From contig JACDOC010000011.1 of the NCBI GenBank assembly GCA_017656295.1, forward strand, positions 1 through 64,000: DNA of 64,000 nt. Reading direction: 5' to 3'. The stretch is from Bacillus sp. (in: firmicutes). Its GTDB lineage: Bacteria; Bacillota; Bacilli; Bacillales; JACDOC01. Below the pieces are notes generated by a model that saw only the letters and a list, made by a program, of their open reading frames with translations, searched no databases and was not told the origin of the DNA. This document shows, in pieces, positions 25,960 to 35,267 of this stretch. How positions within the stretch are numbered: position 1 is the first letter of the stretch; each line of letters begins with the position of its first letter. Both the position numbers and the translations under genes were made by a program.

Positions 25960-28900
25960 TTATGCTTTCTTCATACGTCTTGTTTCTTTATCAAAGAAAC
26001 TATACACAATCGGGATGATAAATAATGTAAGGAACGTACTACTAATTAATCCACCAATGACGGTAATTCCCATTGGTTGGTTAATTTCTGTTCCTTCACC
26101 AATTCCTAATGCTAATGGAAGAAGCCCTAAAATCGTTGTTAAAGCTGTCATTAAAATAGGACGAGCTCGAACTTGAACAGCTTCGACAATAGCTTCTAAA
26201 CTGTCCAGTCCAGCCGCTTTTCGCTGTTGAATGTAATCGACAATGACGATGGCATTGTTAACGACAATACCGGCTAACACAATAACCCCAATGATTGCCG
26301 AGATACTAACAGGTGTCCGGGTAACGGTTAACGCAATCGCCACACCAATAACCATTAATGGAACGGTAAACATAATGATAAATGGATACTTAAACGATTC
26401 AAATTGCGCGGACATAACTAAGTAAACTAGGACAATGGCTAATCCCATCGCTAACAACATGTCATCAATAGAACTTTCCAATAATTCACGATCCCCACCA
26501 AACGTAATCTCCGTTTCCGGTGATAAGTTCAATGCAGCAATTTTTTCATCAACCAGCCTAGAAATTTCGCCAAGGTTCGTCGTTGATTTATATTTCAACG
26601 TGAATTGCACAGCATCCTGCTGATTGATCCGCTGAATGTTCACAGGGCCTTTACCAATTTCAATGGAGGCAATTTCCTCTAACGGTACAAATTGACCAGA
26701 TGGGGCTTTTAATTCGATTGCTTTCAAGGCTTCAACGTCTTTTGTAAAAGCATCATCATATTTCACGGAAATACCATGCACATTTCCTTCATCGTCCACA
26801 ATTTGTGTTGCTTGAACCCCACGGGTAATATTATTGACGGTGGTCGCCACTTGGGCTGGGACAAACCCATAGTTTAAAGCTTTTTCCCGGTCAACCGTAA
26901 TTTGTACTTCGTCTACTTTATTCATTACATCGGTTGTAATTTCATTTACGTCTTTTAAGTCCACTAACGCCTCATAAATTTTTTCAACCGATTCGTTCAA
27001 CCGTTTTTTGTTTGTATCTTTCACGCTAAACGATAACGTTTGTGGGGCATTACCTGAGGTTGATTGCAAATTAAAGGAAAGCTCCGCGCTTGGATGTCCA
27101 GAAATCGCTGCTTTTTCCAATTGTTCTTTTACATCATCAACAAATTCAAATGTAGAACGTTCCCGCTCATCCAATGGCTTCATTTTCACATAAATTTCAG
27201 CAATATTATTTTGACTTGTTCCCCGGAATGATTCTTCTTGTGTGGAACCGATAAGGCTTACAAATACGTCAATATCGGATTCCTTTTTTAATACGTTTTC
27301 GACTTCTTTCACCACTTGTTCTGTTTCCGATAACGCTACACCATCCTCTAACGATACCCGTATATTGAAATAACCTTCATCGGTAGCGGGTAAAAATTGC
27401 ATTCCAACCGTGGAAATTCCGTAACCCCCAGCAACTAATAACGCAAACGTAACGAACAGCACGACAAACCGATGTTGAAGTGCCCACCGTACAGAGCGTT
27501 CTAATTTTTTCAACGGCTTCGATCGTCTTCTCCGTGCTTCCTCGTGTCCTTTTAACGGTTTCAACCAACGGCTAGCAAGCATCGGAACTACAGTTAAGGC
27601 AACGACTAATGAAGCTAATAAACTAAAGGCAATCGTTAACGCAAACTCCGAAAACAGTTCGCCAATTAATCCAGTGATAAAAGCTACAGGCAAAAACACA
27701 GCAACAGTAGTTAATGTGGAAGCCGTAATTGCACCGCCTACTTCTCTTGCACCATCTCGAGCCGCTACTTTTGGATCTTTCCCCATAGAAAGGTGTCGAT
27801 AAATATTTTCAATAACGACAATCGCGTTATCAACGAGCATACCGATTCCTAAGGCGAGTCCACCAAGCGTCATGATGTTTAACGAAAATTTGGCGAAATA
27901 CATAAGAACAAACGTGACAACCACTGAATACGGAATGGCGACTCCTATAATAATTGGACTTTTCACACTTCGTAAAAAGAAGAACAAAACAATCATCGAA
28001 AAAGCGCCACCTAAAATAAGCGCATTACCGATGTTTCCAATGGATTGCTCAATGTACTCTCCTTGGTCAAATAATAGGTCAGCTTTAATGGACTGAAAAC
28101 GCTCCTCTTGTAACAGTTCATCCAATTTTTTCTGGAATTGTTTCGAAACCTCCGCTGTGTTTGCATCCGATTGTTGAAGAACATTTACTAACACAGACGG
28201 TTGCTGATTCGTACGAGTGATCGTTTCCTGTTCTTTCGATACCAACTCAACGTTCGCTACATCGTTTAACCGAATCGTTTCACCTGTGACAGGATTTTTT
28301 GTCACAATCAGATTTTCAACATCTTCAACGGTATGTAACAAACTAACGATACGTGTTGTTAGCTCTTTGTCTTGGGATAAAACCGTATTACCTGGTAAAG
28401 ATATTTGATTCGCTTGAATAACATTGACAATATCACTTTGCGTTAATCCATATGTCTTTAATTGGTCTTGATCAATGAGGACCCGAATTTCTTCCGTGAT
28501 TGTTCCAGACGTCGTTACACTCGCGACGCCATCTACTTTGGAGAGTTCAACTGTTAATTTCTCCGCTAAATCTCTTAACGATGCCTCGTTCTTTTCTCCC
28601 CGTATGGATAATTGAATAATCGGAAATTGGGACGGATCAAATTTTAAAAAACGAGGTTTCACCTCATCTGGAAGAGGGGTTTGGTCCAACCGCTGCAACA
28701 CTTCATTTTGAATATCATCAATTGATGTATCCCATGTAAACTCCATTAAAATAAAGTTCGACCCTTCTTGGGAAGTCGATTGGATATTTTTAATACCTGG
28801 TAATGTTGCTAAATTCGCTTCTAATGGTTTCGTCACTTTTTCCACAACTTCAGTCGGGCCTGCACCTGGGTAAGTAGCTACAACGACCCCTACCGGTGGA

Positions 28901-29022
28901 CTAATATCAGGAATCAGTTTTAACGGTGTTTTCAATAAAGATACCGTCCCCAAAATTAAAATAAAAATCATTGTGACCATCGTAAAAACAGGTCGCCTAA
29001 TGGAAAATTCACTTATCTTCAA
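25960..29022 (-). CDS. RND-family efflux transporter (SwrC/YerP-like)
   Basis: A 1020-aa proton-driven resistance-nodulation-division permease with twelve membrane helices: one at the N-terminus, a first large extracytoplasmic loop, a bundle in the middle and a second large loop. Conserved motifs include PGAGPTEVVEKVT near the N-terminus and GGLALGIGMLVDNAIVVIENI in TM4, with the charged proton-relay residues. It resembles B. subtilis SwrC, which exports surfactin and amphiphiles. The start is a TTG with AAAGGAG upstream. No membrane-fusion protein gene is adjacent, usual for Gram-positive members. It lies upstream of, and may share a transcript with, the SDR/aldehyde dehydrogenase pair. Confidence 0.88.
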   Translation of the reverse strand: MKISEFSIRRPVFTMVTMIFILILGTVSLLKTPLKLIPDISPPVGVVVATYPGAGPTEVVEKVTKPLEANLATLPGIKNIQSTSQEGSNFILMEFTWDTSIDDIQNEVLQRLDQTPLPDEVKPRFLKFDPSQFPIIQLSIRGEKNEASLRDLAEKLTVELSKVDGVASVTTSGTITEEIRVLIDQDQLKTYGLTQSDIVNVIQANQISLPGNTVLSQDKELTTRIVSLLHTVEDVENLIVTKNPVTGETIRLNDVANVELVSKEQETITRTNQQPSVLVNVLQQSDANTAEVSKQFQKKLDELLQEERFQSIKADLLFDQGEYIEQSIGNIGNALILGGAFSMIVLFFFLRSVKSPIIIGVAIPYSVVVTFVLMYFAKFSLNIMTLGGLALGIGMLVDNAIVVIENIYRHLSMGKDPKVAARDGAREVGGAITASTLTTVAVFLPVAFITGLIGELFSEFALTIAFSLLASLVVALTVVPMLASRWLKPLKGHEEARRRRSKPLKKLERSVRWALQHRFVVLFVTFALLVAGGYGISTVGMQFLPATDEGYFNIRVSLEDGVALSETEQVVKEVENVLKKESDIDVFVSLIGSTQEESFRGTSQNNIAEIYVKMKPLDERERSTFEFVDDVKEQLEKAAISGHPSAELSFNLQSTSGNAPQTLSFSVKDTNKKRLNESVEKIYEALVDLKDVNEITTDVMNKVDEVQITVDREKALNYGFVPAQVATTVNNITRGVQATQIVDDEGNVHGISVKYDDAFTKDVEALKAIELKAPSGQFVPLEEIASIEIGKGPVNIQRINQQDAVQFTLKYKSTTNLGEISRLVDEKIAALNLSPETEITFGGDRELLESSIDDMLLAMGLAIVLVYLVMSAQFESFKYPFIIMFTVPLMVIGVAIALTVTRTPVSISAIIGVIVLAGIVVNNAIVIVDYIQQRKAAGLDSLEAIVEAVQVRARPILMTALTTILGLLPLALGIGEGTEINQPMGITVIGGLISSTFLTLFIIPIVYSFFDKETRRMKKA

Positions 29023-29160
29023 TTTATGTACTCCTTTCTAGCTTTGACCAATTAGTTTAATTGATGAACTACATAGTTTTACTATATAACACGGAATTTT
29101 TCTCAAGCAACTATTTCACTCCTTGTTTCGAAAAAGTTTATTTTTTCACCTTGAATGAAT

Positions 29161-29193
29161 AAAAAAAGAGTCAAATCCGTTACGATTTGACTC
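29161..29193 (-). terminator. Terminator overlapping the end of nhaC
   Basis: GAGTCAAATC-GTAACG-GATTTGACTC followed by seven T on the minus strand. The stop codon of the transporter lies in the loop. Confidence 0.9.
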
Positions 29194-30598
29194 CAATTGC
29201 TTTTTCTTTTACCGGTGTTGACAAGTAGGTAAGCGTCCAGCCAGTAAATCCAAAAAGGACAGTAATCAAAGGGGATAACAAGCAGAAAAACGCAAACGGG
29301 ACGTATTCGAGAGTAGGTACCCCAAGGACCGATGCAATAAATACTCCGCATACCCCCCAAGGAACGAGTGGATTAATGACCGTACCTGCATCTTCTAGAA
29401 CACGTGATAAGTTTTTATTGGCTAAGCCTAGTCGTTGGTAATGGGATTGGAACGCTTCACCGGTTAATAGGATGGACAAGTATTGTTCTCCAGCTAATAA
29501 ATTGACCCCAATCCCTGATAAGACGGAAGCTAACACCACGGATTGGCGATTTTTTAACCATTGGTCAATTGCTTGAAGTATGGAAGGAACAATGCCCAAT
29601 TTAAATAATAACCCTCCCATACTTAAAGCTAATAAGACAAGAGATATCGTAAACATCATGCTGTTAATTCCGCCCCGGGATAGTAATGCATCAATCGCTT
29701 CATTTCCTGTTTCTGAAACGAATCCGCCGAACAATACCGAAAATAGCTGACTGATCGTTAAATGTTCATGATATATAAATGCAATAACAATGGCCGATAA
29801 ACTACTTATCGCTAACGTAAACAACGTCGGAACTTTAAAAATAGTCAATATGAACAATAAGATTAACGGAATTAGGCTATCCCAATGAACGAGTCCGCTG
29901 TCTAAGAGTGCCTGCTTCATCTCTTCCACTTTAGAAAAATTTGAAGAAATCTCTGACGGTGACATGAATACAAAAACAACGAGAGTAATAATTAATGCTG
30001 GAACTGTCGTCCAACTCATATTGCGAATATGCTCAAAAAGATCCACTTTGACAATTGATGCAGCCAGATTTGTCGTATCCGATAACGGAGACATTTTATC
30101 ACCGAAAAAGGCACCCGATACAATCGCACCAGCTGTAATTGGTAACGATAAATCTAATGCGCTACTGATACCAATAAACGCCACACCAACCGTTGCCACG
30201 GTCGTTAATGAGCTACCAATACAAACGCCAACAATTGCGGTGAGGAGAAAAACAATCGCATAAAAATATTGCGGCACAATCAGTTCAAATCCTCCATACA
30301 TAACTGTTGGAATCGTTCCACTTAACATCCAGCTACTGATAAGAATTCCGATAAAGAAAAAGATATAAATGGCTTGGATCCCTGATTTCGCCCCATCAAC
30401 CATTCCGTCTTCTAAATCTTTCAACGGTACGTTTCGAATGAATCCATATCCCATTAAAACGAGAATGGCTATCAAAATCGGAACTTGTGGAGCGGAAGAG
30501 AAGGAAAAAATACTGACAAAAATACTAAGTAATATCCAAAGAGACAACAGAATGGCTTCCCAAAGCTTCGGCGTATAAACTGGTTGAATACGAAACAT
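29180..30598 (-). CDS. NhaC-family transporter under T-box control
   Basis: A 472-aa polytopic membrane protein of the NhaC (Na+/H+ antiporter) family, with about eleven helices and family features such as GDKMSPLSDTTNLAA and the reentrant GSSLTTVATVG. Although annotated as antiporters, NhaC members preceded by tyrosine T-boxes have been proposed to carry tyrosine (B. subtilis YheL type). The T-box in front of this gene reads UAC as its likely specifier. So amino-acid uptake, most likely tyrosine, is preferred over simple pH homeostasis. AAAGGAGG precedes the ATG. Confidence 0.82.
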   Translation of the reverse strand: MFRIQPVYTPKLWEAILLSLWILLSIFVSIFSFSSAPQVPILIAILVLMGYGFIRNVPLKDLEDGMVDGAKSGIQAIYIFFFIGILISSWMLSGTIPTVMYGGFELIVPQYFYAIVFLLTAIVGVCIGSSLTTVATVGVAFIGISSALDLSLPITAGAIVSGAFFGDKMSPLSDTTNLAASIVKVDLFEHIRNMSWTTVPALIITLVVFVFMSPSEISSNFSKVEEMKQALLDSGLVHWDSLIPLILLFILTIFKVPTLFTLAISSLSAIVIAFIYHEHLTISQLFSVLFGGFVSETGNEAIDALLSRGGINSMMFTISLVLLALSMGGLLFKLGIVPSILQAIDQWLKNRQSVVLASVLSGIGVNLLAGEQYLSILLTGEAFQSHYQRLGLANKNLSRVLEDAGTVINPLVPWGVCGVFIASVLGVPTLEYVPFAFFCLLSPLITVLFGFTGWTLTYLSTPVKEKAIGVKS

Positions 30599-30625
30599 GA
30601 AAGATTCCTCCTTTTTTTCGAAATA

Positions 30626-30825
30626 AAAAAGAGCCTCCTTCCCTTTAGGGACGAAGAAGCTCTCCGCGGTACCACCCTAATTGATGAATGTCGTCATTCA
30701 CCCACTCTTGCATTATCTGCCGTTACGAACAGTGTAATTCGTCCGAGTAGCTGCCTAGATTTTCACCAACCATCTAGTCTCTATGTGCTGCCCACTACAC
30801 GACTACTTCTTCTGTTCAGCAAATC
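30626..30825 (-). ncRNA. T-box riboswitch, probable tyrosine specifier
   Basis: Minus-strand leader with a stem I (GAACAG ... CTGTTC, apical GGTTGGTG-AAAATC), the diagnostic T-box AGGGTGGTACCGCG (30661-30675 region) and a terminator stem GAGCTTC...GGAGGCTC plus T-run (30628-30663). In the specifier-loop position the sequence is GAATTACAC, giving UAC (Tyr) in the usual context with a following A. Uncharged tRNA would allow read-through. Confidence 0.9.
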
Positions 30826-30894
30826 CATTATGAAACTTTTCTGCTTAAACGCTTTTAAACTTAAACGCTTTTAAGTGATAAAGTATGTACTTTT

Positions 30895-30922
30895 AATTTA
30901 TCATAATTTTTTCATACGTCAA
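30895..30922 (-). promoter_or_regulatory. Promoter of the T-box leader
   Basis: TTGACG (30917-30922), 16-nt spacer, TAAATT (30895-30900). Between it and the leader TTAAAAGCG or a close variant occurs twice. Confidence 0.55.
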
Positions 30923-30937
30923 GTAGATTTAAAAAAT

Positions 30938-30970
30938 AAAAAGGCTTTTCAGGAAGAAAGCCTTCTTTCT
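30938..30970 (-). terminator. Terminator of the GNAT gene
   Basis: GAAGGCTTTC-TTCCT-GAAAAGCCTTTTT on the minus strand, directly after the stop codon. Confidence 0.85.
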
Positions 30971-31444
30971 TTAGAGAATATTTTTCACAAACAGCCATTC
31001 ATCTTGAATGACAATACCATTATTAGCGACGAGAGGGATTGTCGGTTTCTTTTTTCGTGCTTCACTAACAGCATCTTTTATCACTTTTTCAAGACGGTAC
31101 CCTCGTTTTTGATAAAACTCGATGGCGCGAATATTATCATTTGTTGTAATTAATTCCACTCGTTTTATTCCTTCTTTTTGTGCCATCTCTTCTAACGTTC
31201 TTAACAGCAATGAACCTATTCCTTGATTCTCAATAAGCGCGTCTAACGATACAATTTCCCAAGCATGCTTTCTTTTTTTGTACGTTAACAATCCTTGAAG
31301 TTGTCCTTCGTCACTGATGACCGCTAAAGAAGGTAAGTCAGGACAATAATATATTCCCGTTGAAACGATCATTTCACAGCCTCCCCAATGCTCTTGGAAA
31401 AAAGCTACCATCGTTTCTTTAGGTAATTTCGTCACCACGTTCAT
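30971..31444 (-). CDS. GNAT-family N-acetyltransferase
   Basis: A 157-aa GCN5-related acetyltransferase. The acetyl-CoA loop (motif A) reads VSLDALIENQGIGSLLLRTLEE around residues 64-86 (a Q/RxxGxG-type site), followed by VELITTNDNIRAIEFYQKRGY (motif B). GGAGG lies eight bases before the ATG. It is monocistronic between two terminators. Substrate unknown. Confidence 0.82.
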   Translation of the reverse strand: MNVVTKLPKETMVAFFQEHWGGCEMIVSTGIYYCPDLPSLAVISDEGQLQGLLTYKKRKHAWEIVSLDALIENQGIGSLLLRTLEEMAQKEGIKRVELITTNDNIRAIEFYQKRGYRLEKVIKDAVSEARKKKPTIPLVANNGIVIQDEWLFVKNIL

Positions 31445-31518
31445 CTCGTTCTCCTCCGCTGTAAGAAAAATCTATTTTATATATATAATAGAAGAAAAAG
31501 GTATTCTTTTTCCAGAAT

Positions 31519-31562
31519 AAAAAGCCGTTCATTTCCTTTTTTGGAATTGAACGGCTTTTTTC
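31519..31562 (-). terminator. Terminator of the 79-aa gene
   Basis: AAAAAGCCGTTCA and TGAACGGCTTTTTT form a long stem with an inner TTCC/GGAA pairing; functional on both strands. Confidence 0.85.
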
Positions 31563-31563
31563 A

Positions 31564-31803
31564 TTACATTTCTTTCGTCCACTGGTCGATGCGTAAGGCA
31601 AGAGCTTCTGCTTGTTCTTCATTCAAACGATTAGTTAATGATTTGATAAGCTTATTAATAAGAGACTCACCAAATTCATCGTACGTAAATTGAATAGACC
31701 ATTCGGCACTAGGAAATGCTACCATAAAGTATTCCTCTTTCTTATTTTCGTAAATAAATACTTTTTCTTCCTTGTTATCCATAAAAATTTTTCGGATTTT
31801 CAT
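31564..31803 (-). CDS. Conserved small protein of unknown function
   Basis: A 79-aa soluble protein starting MKIRKIFMDNKEEK. The first half is predicted beta-strand (VFIYENKKEEYFMVAF, then EWSIQFTYDEF), the second amphipathic helix (SLTNRLNEEQAEALALRI). AGGAG lies before the ATG at 31803. I do not recognise the family. It is divergent from the nucleoside transporter and ends at a strong terminator, consistent with a genuine monocistronic gene. Confidence 0.7.
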   Translation of the reverse strand: MKIRKIFMDNKEEKVFIYENKKEEYFMVAFPSAEWSIQFTYDEFGESLINKLIKSLTNRLNEEQAEALALRIDQWTKEM

Positions 31804-31894
31804 TACCTTGCTCCTTTCTAGTATTATCAAGGATTGACAGAGGTCATACCTCAGACGTAAGGTGTCATCGTTTGTAAAATTTGTCGAAAAAGCA

Positions 31895-31923
31895 TTGTTA
31901 ATTCCAGATTTGCATTGTAAAAT
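31895..31923 (+). promoter_or_regulatory. Sigma-A promoter of the nucleoside transporter
   Basis: TTGTTA (31895-31900), 17-nt spacer, TAAAAT (31918-31923), giving a leader of about 45 nt. Confidence 0.65.
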
Positions 31924-31974
31924 AAAAAAACTGTGACGGCAAGGTTTAAATACATCATTGGGGTGAAGACAAAA

Positions 31975-33192
31975 ATGAACTATGTATGGGGACTTTTAGG
32001 AATTTTAGTTGTACTTGGGATTGCCTTTTTATTCTCAACGGCCAAGTCCAAAATTAAGTTACAAACAGTGCTTGGCGGACTTGCGATTCAATTTGTATTC
32101 GCTTTCTTAGTATTAAAATGGGAAGCTGGAAAAAATGCATTGAACAAACTAACAATGGGGATTAACAACATCATTGGGTATGCCAACGAAGGGATTAACT
32201 TTTTATTTGGTGGTTTATTCGCTGAGGGTACAAACATCGGATTTATATTCGCGTTCAACGTTTTACCAGTTGTTATTTTCTTCTCAGCATTAATCTCTGT
32301 GTTATATTATATAGGTGTTATGCAGTTTTTTATTAAAATTATTGGTGGTTCCTTAGCAAAATTATTAGGAACACGTAAAGCAGAATCCATGTCTGCAGCT
32401 GCTAACATTTTCGTTGGACAAACAGAGGCACCGCTTGTAATTCGTCCATATTTAGCAAAAATGACTCAATCCGAATTATTTGCCGTCATGACAGGTGGTT
32501 TAGCTTCTGTAGCCGGTTCTGTATTGATTGGATATTCTCTACTTGGTGTTCCATTAAAATATTTATTAGCCGCAAGCTTTATGGCGGCACCTGCTGGATT
32601 AGTCTTAGCAAAAATTTTCGTTCCAGAAACTGAAGAAAAAGAAGAGCCAAAAGAATTTGAAATGGAAGCGGATACGGAGTCTGCAAACGTCATTGATGCG
32701 GCTGCACGTGGGGCAAGCGTCGGTTTACAACTTGCACTTAACATCGGTGCAATGCTTTTAGCTTTCATTGCTCTTATTGCCCTTATTAACGGTTTACTTG
32801 GATGGGTTGGTGGCTGGTTCGGTTTCGACCAATTATCCCTCGAAGTTATTTTAGGTTATGTATTCGCACCTATTGCCTTTGCGATCGGTGTTCCTTGGGA
32901 TGAAGCAGTATTAGCCGGTAACTTTATTGGTCAAAAACTGATTTTAAATGAGTTTGTTGCTTATTCTGCCTTTGCACCTGAAATACCAAACCTTTCTGAG
33001 AAAACAGTTGCTATCGTAAGTTTTGCCCTATGTGGCTTTGCAAACATCTCTTCTTTAGGAATTTTACTTGGTGGTCTTGGAAACTTAGCGCCTAACCGCC
33101 GTGCCGACATTGCGAAATTAGGAGTACGTGCCGTAATTGCTGGTGCTTTAGCTTCTCTATTAAGCGCTGCGATTGCAGGTATGTTAATATAA
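31975..33192 (+). CDS. Concentrative nucleoside transporter (NupC family)
   Basis: A 405-aa membrane protein of the CNT family, which imports nucleosides with H+ or Na+. Typical motifs are [13 protein letters not shown] (nucleoside-binding Q/E) and the second repeat [16 protein letters not shown]. The start at 31975 has GGGGTGA upstream; the open frame extends 14 codons further without support. Its length is nearer B. subtilis YutK than NupC, and the substrate range (pyrimidine or purine) cannot be told. A promoter precedes it and a terminator follows, so it is monocistronic. Confidence 0.9.
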   Translation: MNYVWGLLGILVVLGIAFLFSTAKSKIKLQTVLGGLAIQFVFAFLVLKWEAGKNALNKLTMGINNIIGYANEGINFLFGGLFAEGTNIGFIFAFNVLPVVIFFSALISVLYYIGVMQFFIKIIGGSLAKLLGTRKAESMSAAANIFVGQTEAPLVIRPYLAKMTQSELFAVMTGGLASVAGSVLIGYSLLGVPLKYLLAASFMAAPAGLVLAKIFVPETEEKEEPKEFEMEADTESANVIDAAARGASVGLQLALNIGAMLLAFIALIALINGLLGWVGGWFGFDQLSLEVILGYVFAPIAFAIGVPWDEAVLAGNFIGQKLILNEFVAYSAFAPEIPNLSEKTVAIVSFALCGFANISSLGILLGGLGNLAPNRRADIAKLGVRAVIAGALASLLSAAIAGMLI

Positions 33193-33193
33193 T

Positions 33194-33229
33194 AAAAAAC
33201 GCAGGGGACAAGCTCCTCCTGCGTTTTTT
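33194..33229. terminator. Bidirectional terminator after the nucleoside transporter
   Basis: AAAAAACGCAGG and CCTGCGTTTTTT, perfect 12-bp stem between convergent genes. Confidence 0.9.
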
Positions 33230-33232
33230 ACT

Positions 33233-33718
33233 TCATTTTCTTGATATTAATGACTGTATCTGCCCCTCTATCTTCGCTGGGTTCGTTTGTGGTGCTAAAC
33301 GATCTACGACATTTCCTTTGCGGTCCACTAAAAATTTCGTAAAGTTCCATTTAATTTCTGAGCTTAATAACCCTTTCTTCTCTTGCGTTAACCATTTGAA
33401 CAATGGGTGCGCCTCTTTACCTTTCACATTTACTTTCGCAAACATTGGGAACGATACTCCATAATTGACTTGACAAAACTGCATAATTTCATCATTTGTA
33501 TCAAATTCTTGCTTCATAAATTGGTCGCATGGAAAACCTAAAACTTCAAAGCCTTGGTCTTTATATTTTTCATAAAGCTCTTGCAACTCTTTAAATTGTG
33601 GCGTAAATCCACATTTACTTGCCGTATTCACTATGAGTAACACTTTCCCTTTGTACCCCGATAAGGTCATTTGTTCTCCATTTGGTTTTTCAACTGTAAA
33701 ATCATAAATCGTCGTCAC
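33233..33718 (-). CDS. bsaA: Glutathione peroxidase-family thiol peroxidase (BsaA)
   Basis: A 161-aa thioredoxin-fold peroxidase of the glutathione peroxidase family. The catalytic tetrad is visible: Cys in [11 protein letters not shown], Gln within GFPCDQF, and Trp-Asn in IKWNFTKFL. The second Cys (PCDQ) is the resolving Cys of thioredoxin-dependent members, so thioredoxin or bacillithiol is the likelier reductant than glutathione. The GTG at 33718 has GAGGTGG six bases upstream and is preferred to an ATG five codons earlier. Confidence 0.88.
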   Translation of the reverse strand: MTTIYDFTVEKPNGEQMTLSGYKGKVLLIVNTASKCGFTPQFKELQELYEKYKDQGFEVLGFPCDQFMKQEFDTNDEIMQFCQVNYGVSFPMFAKVNVKGKEAHPLFKWLTQEKKGLLSSEIKWNFTKFLVDRKGNVVDRLAPQTNPAKIEGQIQSLISRK

Positions 33719-33941
33719 CAGTTTCCACCTCATTTCATATTTGGATTTAGCATACTTCGAACTTAATAGAAAATCAAAGATTATACACGAAAAACAGAAA
33801 GAAATATGAATTTACTTATTTAGTTTTTTCCGTTGTCACATAAATACTTTTCTTTATCGCAATTTCCTTGCCAGTTCTTTTAATCTTATTTATAAGTTAG
33901 CTATGATACACTTATCCAGAGCCAACCTATAAAAACAAAAA

Positions 33942-33963
33942 AGTCCCTCATAGATGAAGGACT
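33942..33963 (-). terminator. Terminator of the ATP-grasp/phosphonate gene block
   Basis: AGTCCTTCAT and ATGAGGGACT on the minus strand, then TTTTTTGTTTTT, just beyond the last YheC/YheD-like gene. Confidence 0.8.
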
Positions 33964-33968
33964 AAGCT

Positions 33969-35267
33969 TTATAAAAATCCACTAAGTGATTTGGCATATT
34001 CAAGCGGAGCAGTCACGATATTGAAATACGTTTGTTGATCTTGTATCGATTCGGAAAGCATTTGATGTTCGTACAATGGGTCGATATCTAATAGCCATAA
34101 GTTTAAGTCTTCGTCTATCTTCATCGTGACACATAAGTCTGCGTACGTTCCATAACACTTCTCTATTAGTTGGCATACTGAATGACAAAGTGTGATTATT
34201 TCTTGTTCCTTTAAAAACACCTCTCGTTCGTTCAAATGAAAGGCATTCCGTAAGATTTCCTGTCCCGTTAAAGAAAATTCTTCGGCACCCTTAAAATCGG
34301 AAACAATTGCTGAACAACGCCAATGCTTGGAACGATTTTTTTGTAAAAAAGCTCTCAATATATAAGAGTTCCCCTCTTTATTGATTGACGAAATAAGCGG
34401 TTGGATGAGAAATGGTTCCTCAGGTATTAACTTTGAAAAAAGTACAGTGGCTTCATCTTTAGAATAGCTATATACTTTCCATTGATTTATCCATTGATAT
34501 CTATTCTTAAGCTTCTTTACTTTATATTCCATACAATTGCTTCGTAAATGGATGGGTTTTAATACAACCGTTTCATGCATATTTAACATCTCATCTAAAT
34601 TTTCCAAAGTCGTTAGTTGGTTCATAGAAAGTAAATGTGAAGAGATGGAGGGATAGGAGGATAGCCATTCCTCTAATTCACGATAATTCCATACATAAGA
34701 GTTCACTAGTTTTTCCCCATGTGAAGAGATAAGTTGTTCAACGACCGGTTCATCGAGACGAACTTTATTGATAAACACATCAGGTAGAGGAAATGTACTT
34801 AATTGAAAAGACGGCTGGTCACTCTTTTGATCCGGCTGATAAACATACCCTTTAACTGTTTGATTTGAAAAAGATATACTATCGGCCGCACAAATATAAA
34901 GGAGCCCACGAAGGTTCACATAGTTAACAACATAGTCCTTAAATTTTTGTATCGCATGAAGATCCATCTCTCGTTCTTCTCGAAATGCGATTAAGCCAAT
35001 AACGGGGCCAACATGTATGACCCGATTGGTCATGGTAACATCGAATGGAATATTTTCCGGAAAATCAAAAGGGACATGCATTTGATTGGACAAAGCGATG
35101 ACATTTTTCGTTATGTCACTTGAAAGCTCAACTTCCACTTCTCGCCGCCACGAACCAATTTGCAAAATCATCCGCCGTGGAATCACATCCATATCAAAAA
35201 ATACGGATTCATGGACGACGATTGCATTTTTTATTTGCATTGGAACCTTTGTAATATTTACGATCAT
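33969..35267 (-). CDS. YheC/YheD-family ATP-grasp protein, degenerate (fourth copy)
   Basis: A 432-aa member of the YheC/YheD ATP-grasp family, known in B. subtilis as spore coat-associated proteins. The family N-terminal region is present (GPVIGLIAFREERE). The first ATP-grasp Lys is kept (VVLKPIHL), but the glycine-rich loop is lost, the DIR motif reads ILR, and the terminal metal-binding E-x-N is D-x-D (LLDIDPLYEH). It is therefore probably weakly active or structural. Its ATG overlaps the stop of the previous copy (ATGA) and has GGAGGAG upstream. It is the last gene of the block. Confidence 0.8.
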   Translation of the reverse strand: MIVNITKVPMQIKNAIVVHESVFFDMDVIPRRMILQIGSWRREVEVELSSDITKNVIALSNQMHVPFDFPENIPFDVTMTNRVIHVGPVIGLIAFREEREMDLHAIQKFKDYVVNYVNLRGLLYICAADSISFSNQTVKGYVYQPDQKSDQPSFQLSTFPLPDVFINKVRLDEPVVEQLISSHGEKLVNSYVWNYRELEEWLSSYPSISSHLLSMNQLTTLENLDEMLNMHETVVLKPIHLRSNCMEYKVKKLKNRYQWINQWKVYSYSKDEATVLFSKLIPEEPFLIQPLISSINKEGNSYILRAFLQKNRSKHWRCSAIVSDFKGAEEFSLTGQEILRNAFHLNEREVFLKEQEIITLCHSVCQLIEKCYGTYADLCVTMKIDEDLNLWLLDIDPLYEHQMLSESIQDQQTYFNIVTAPLEYAKSLSGFL

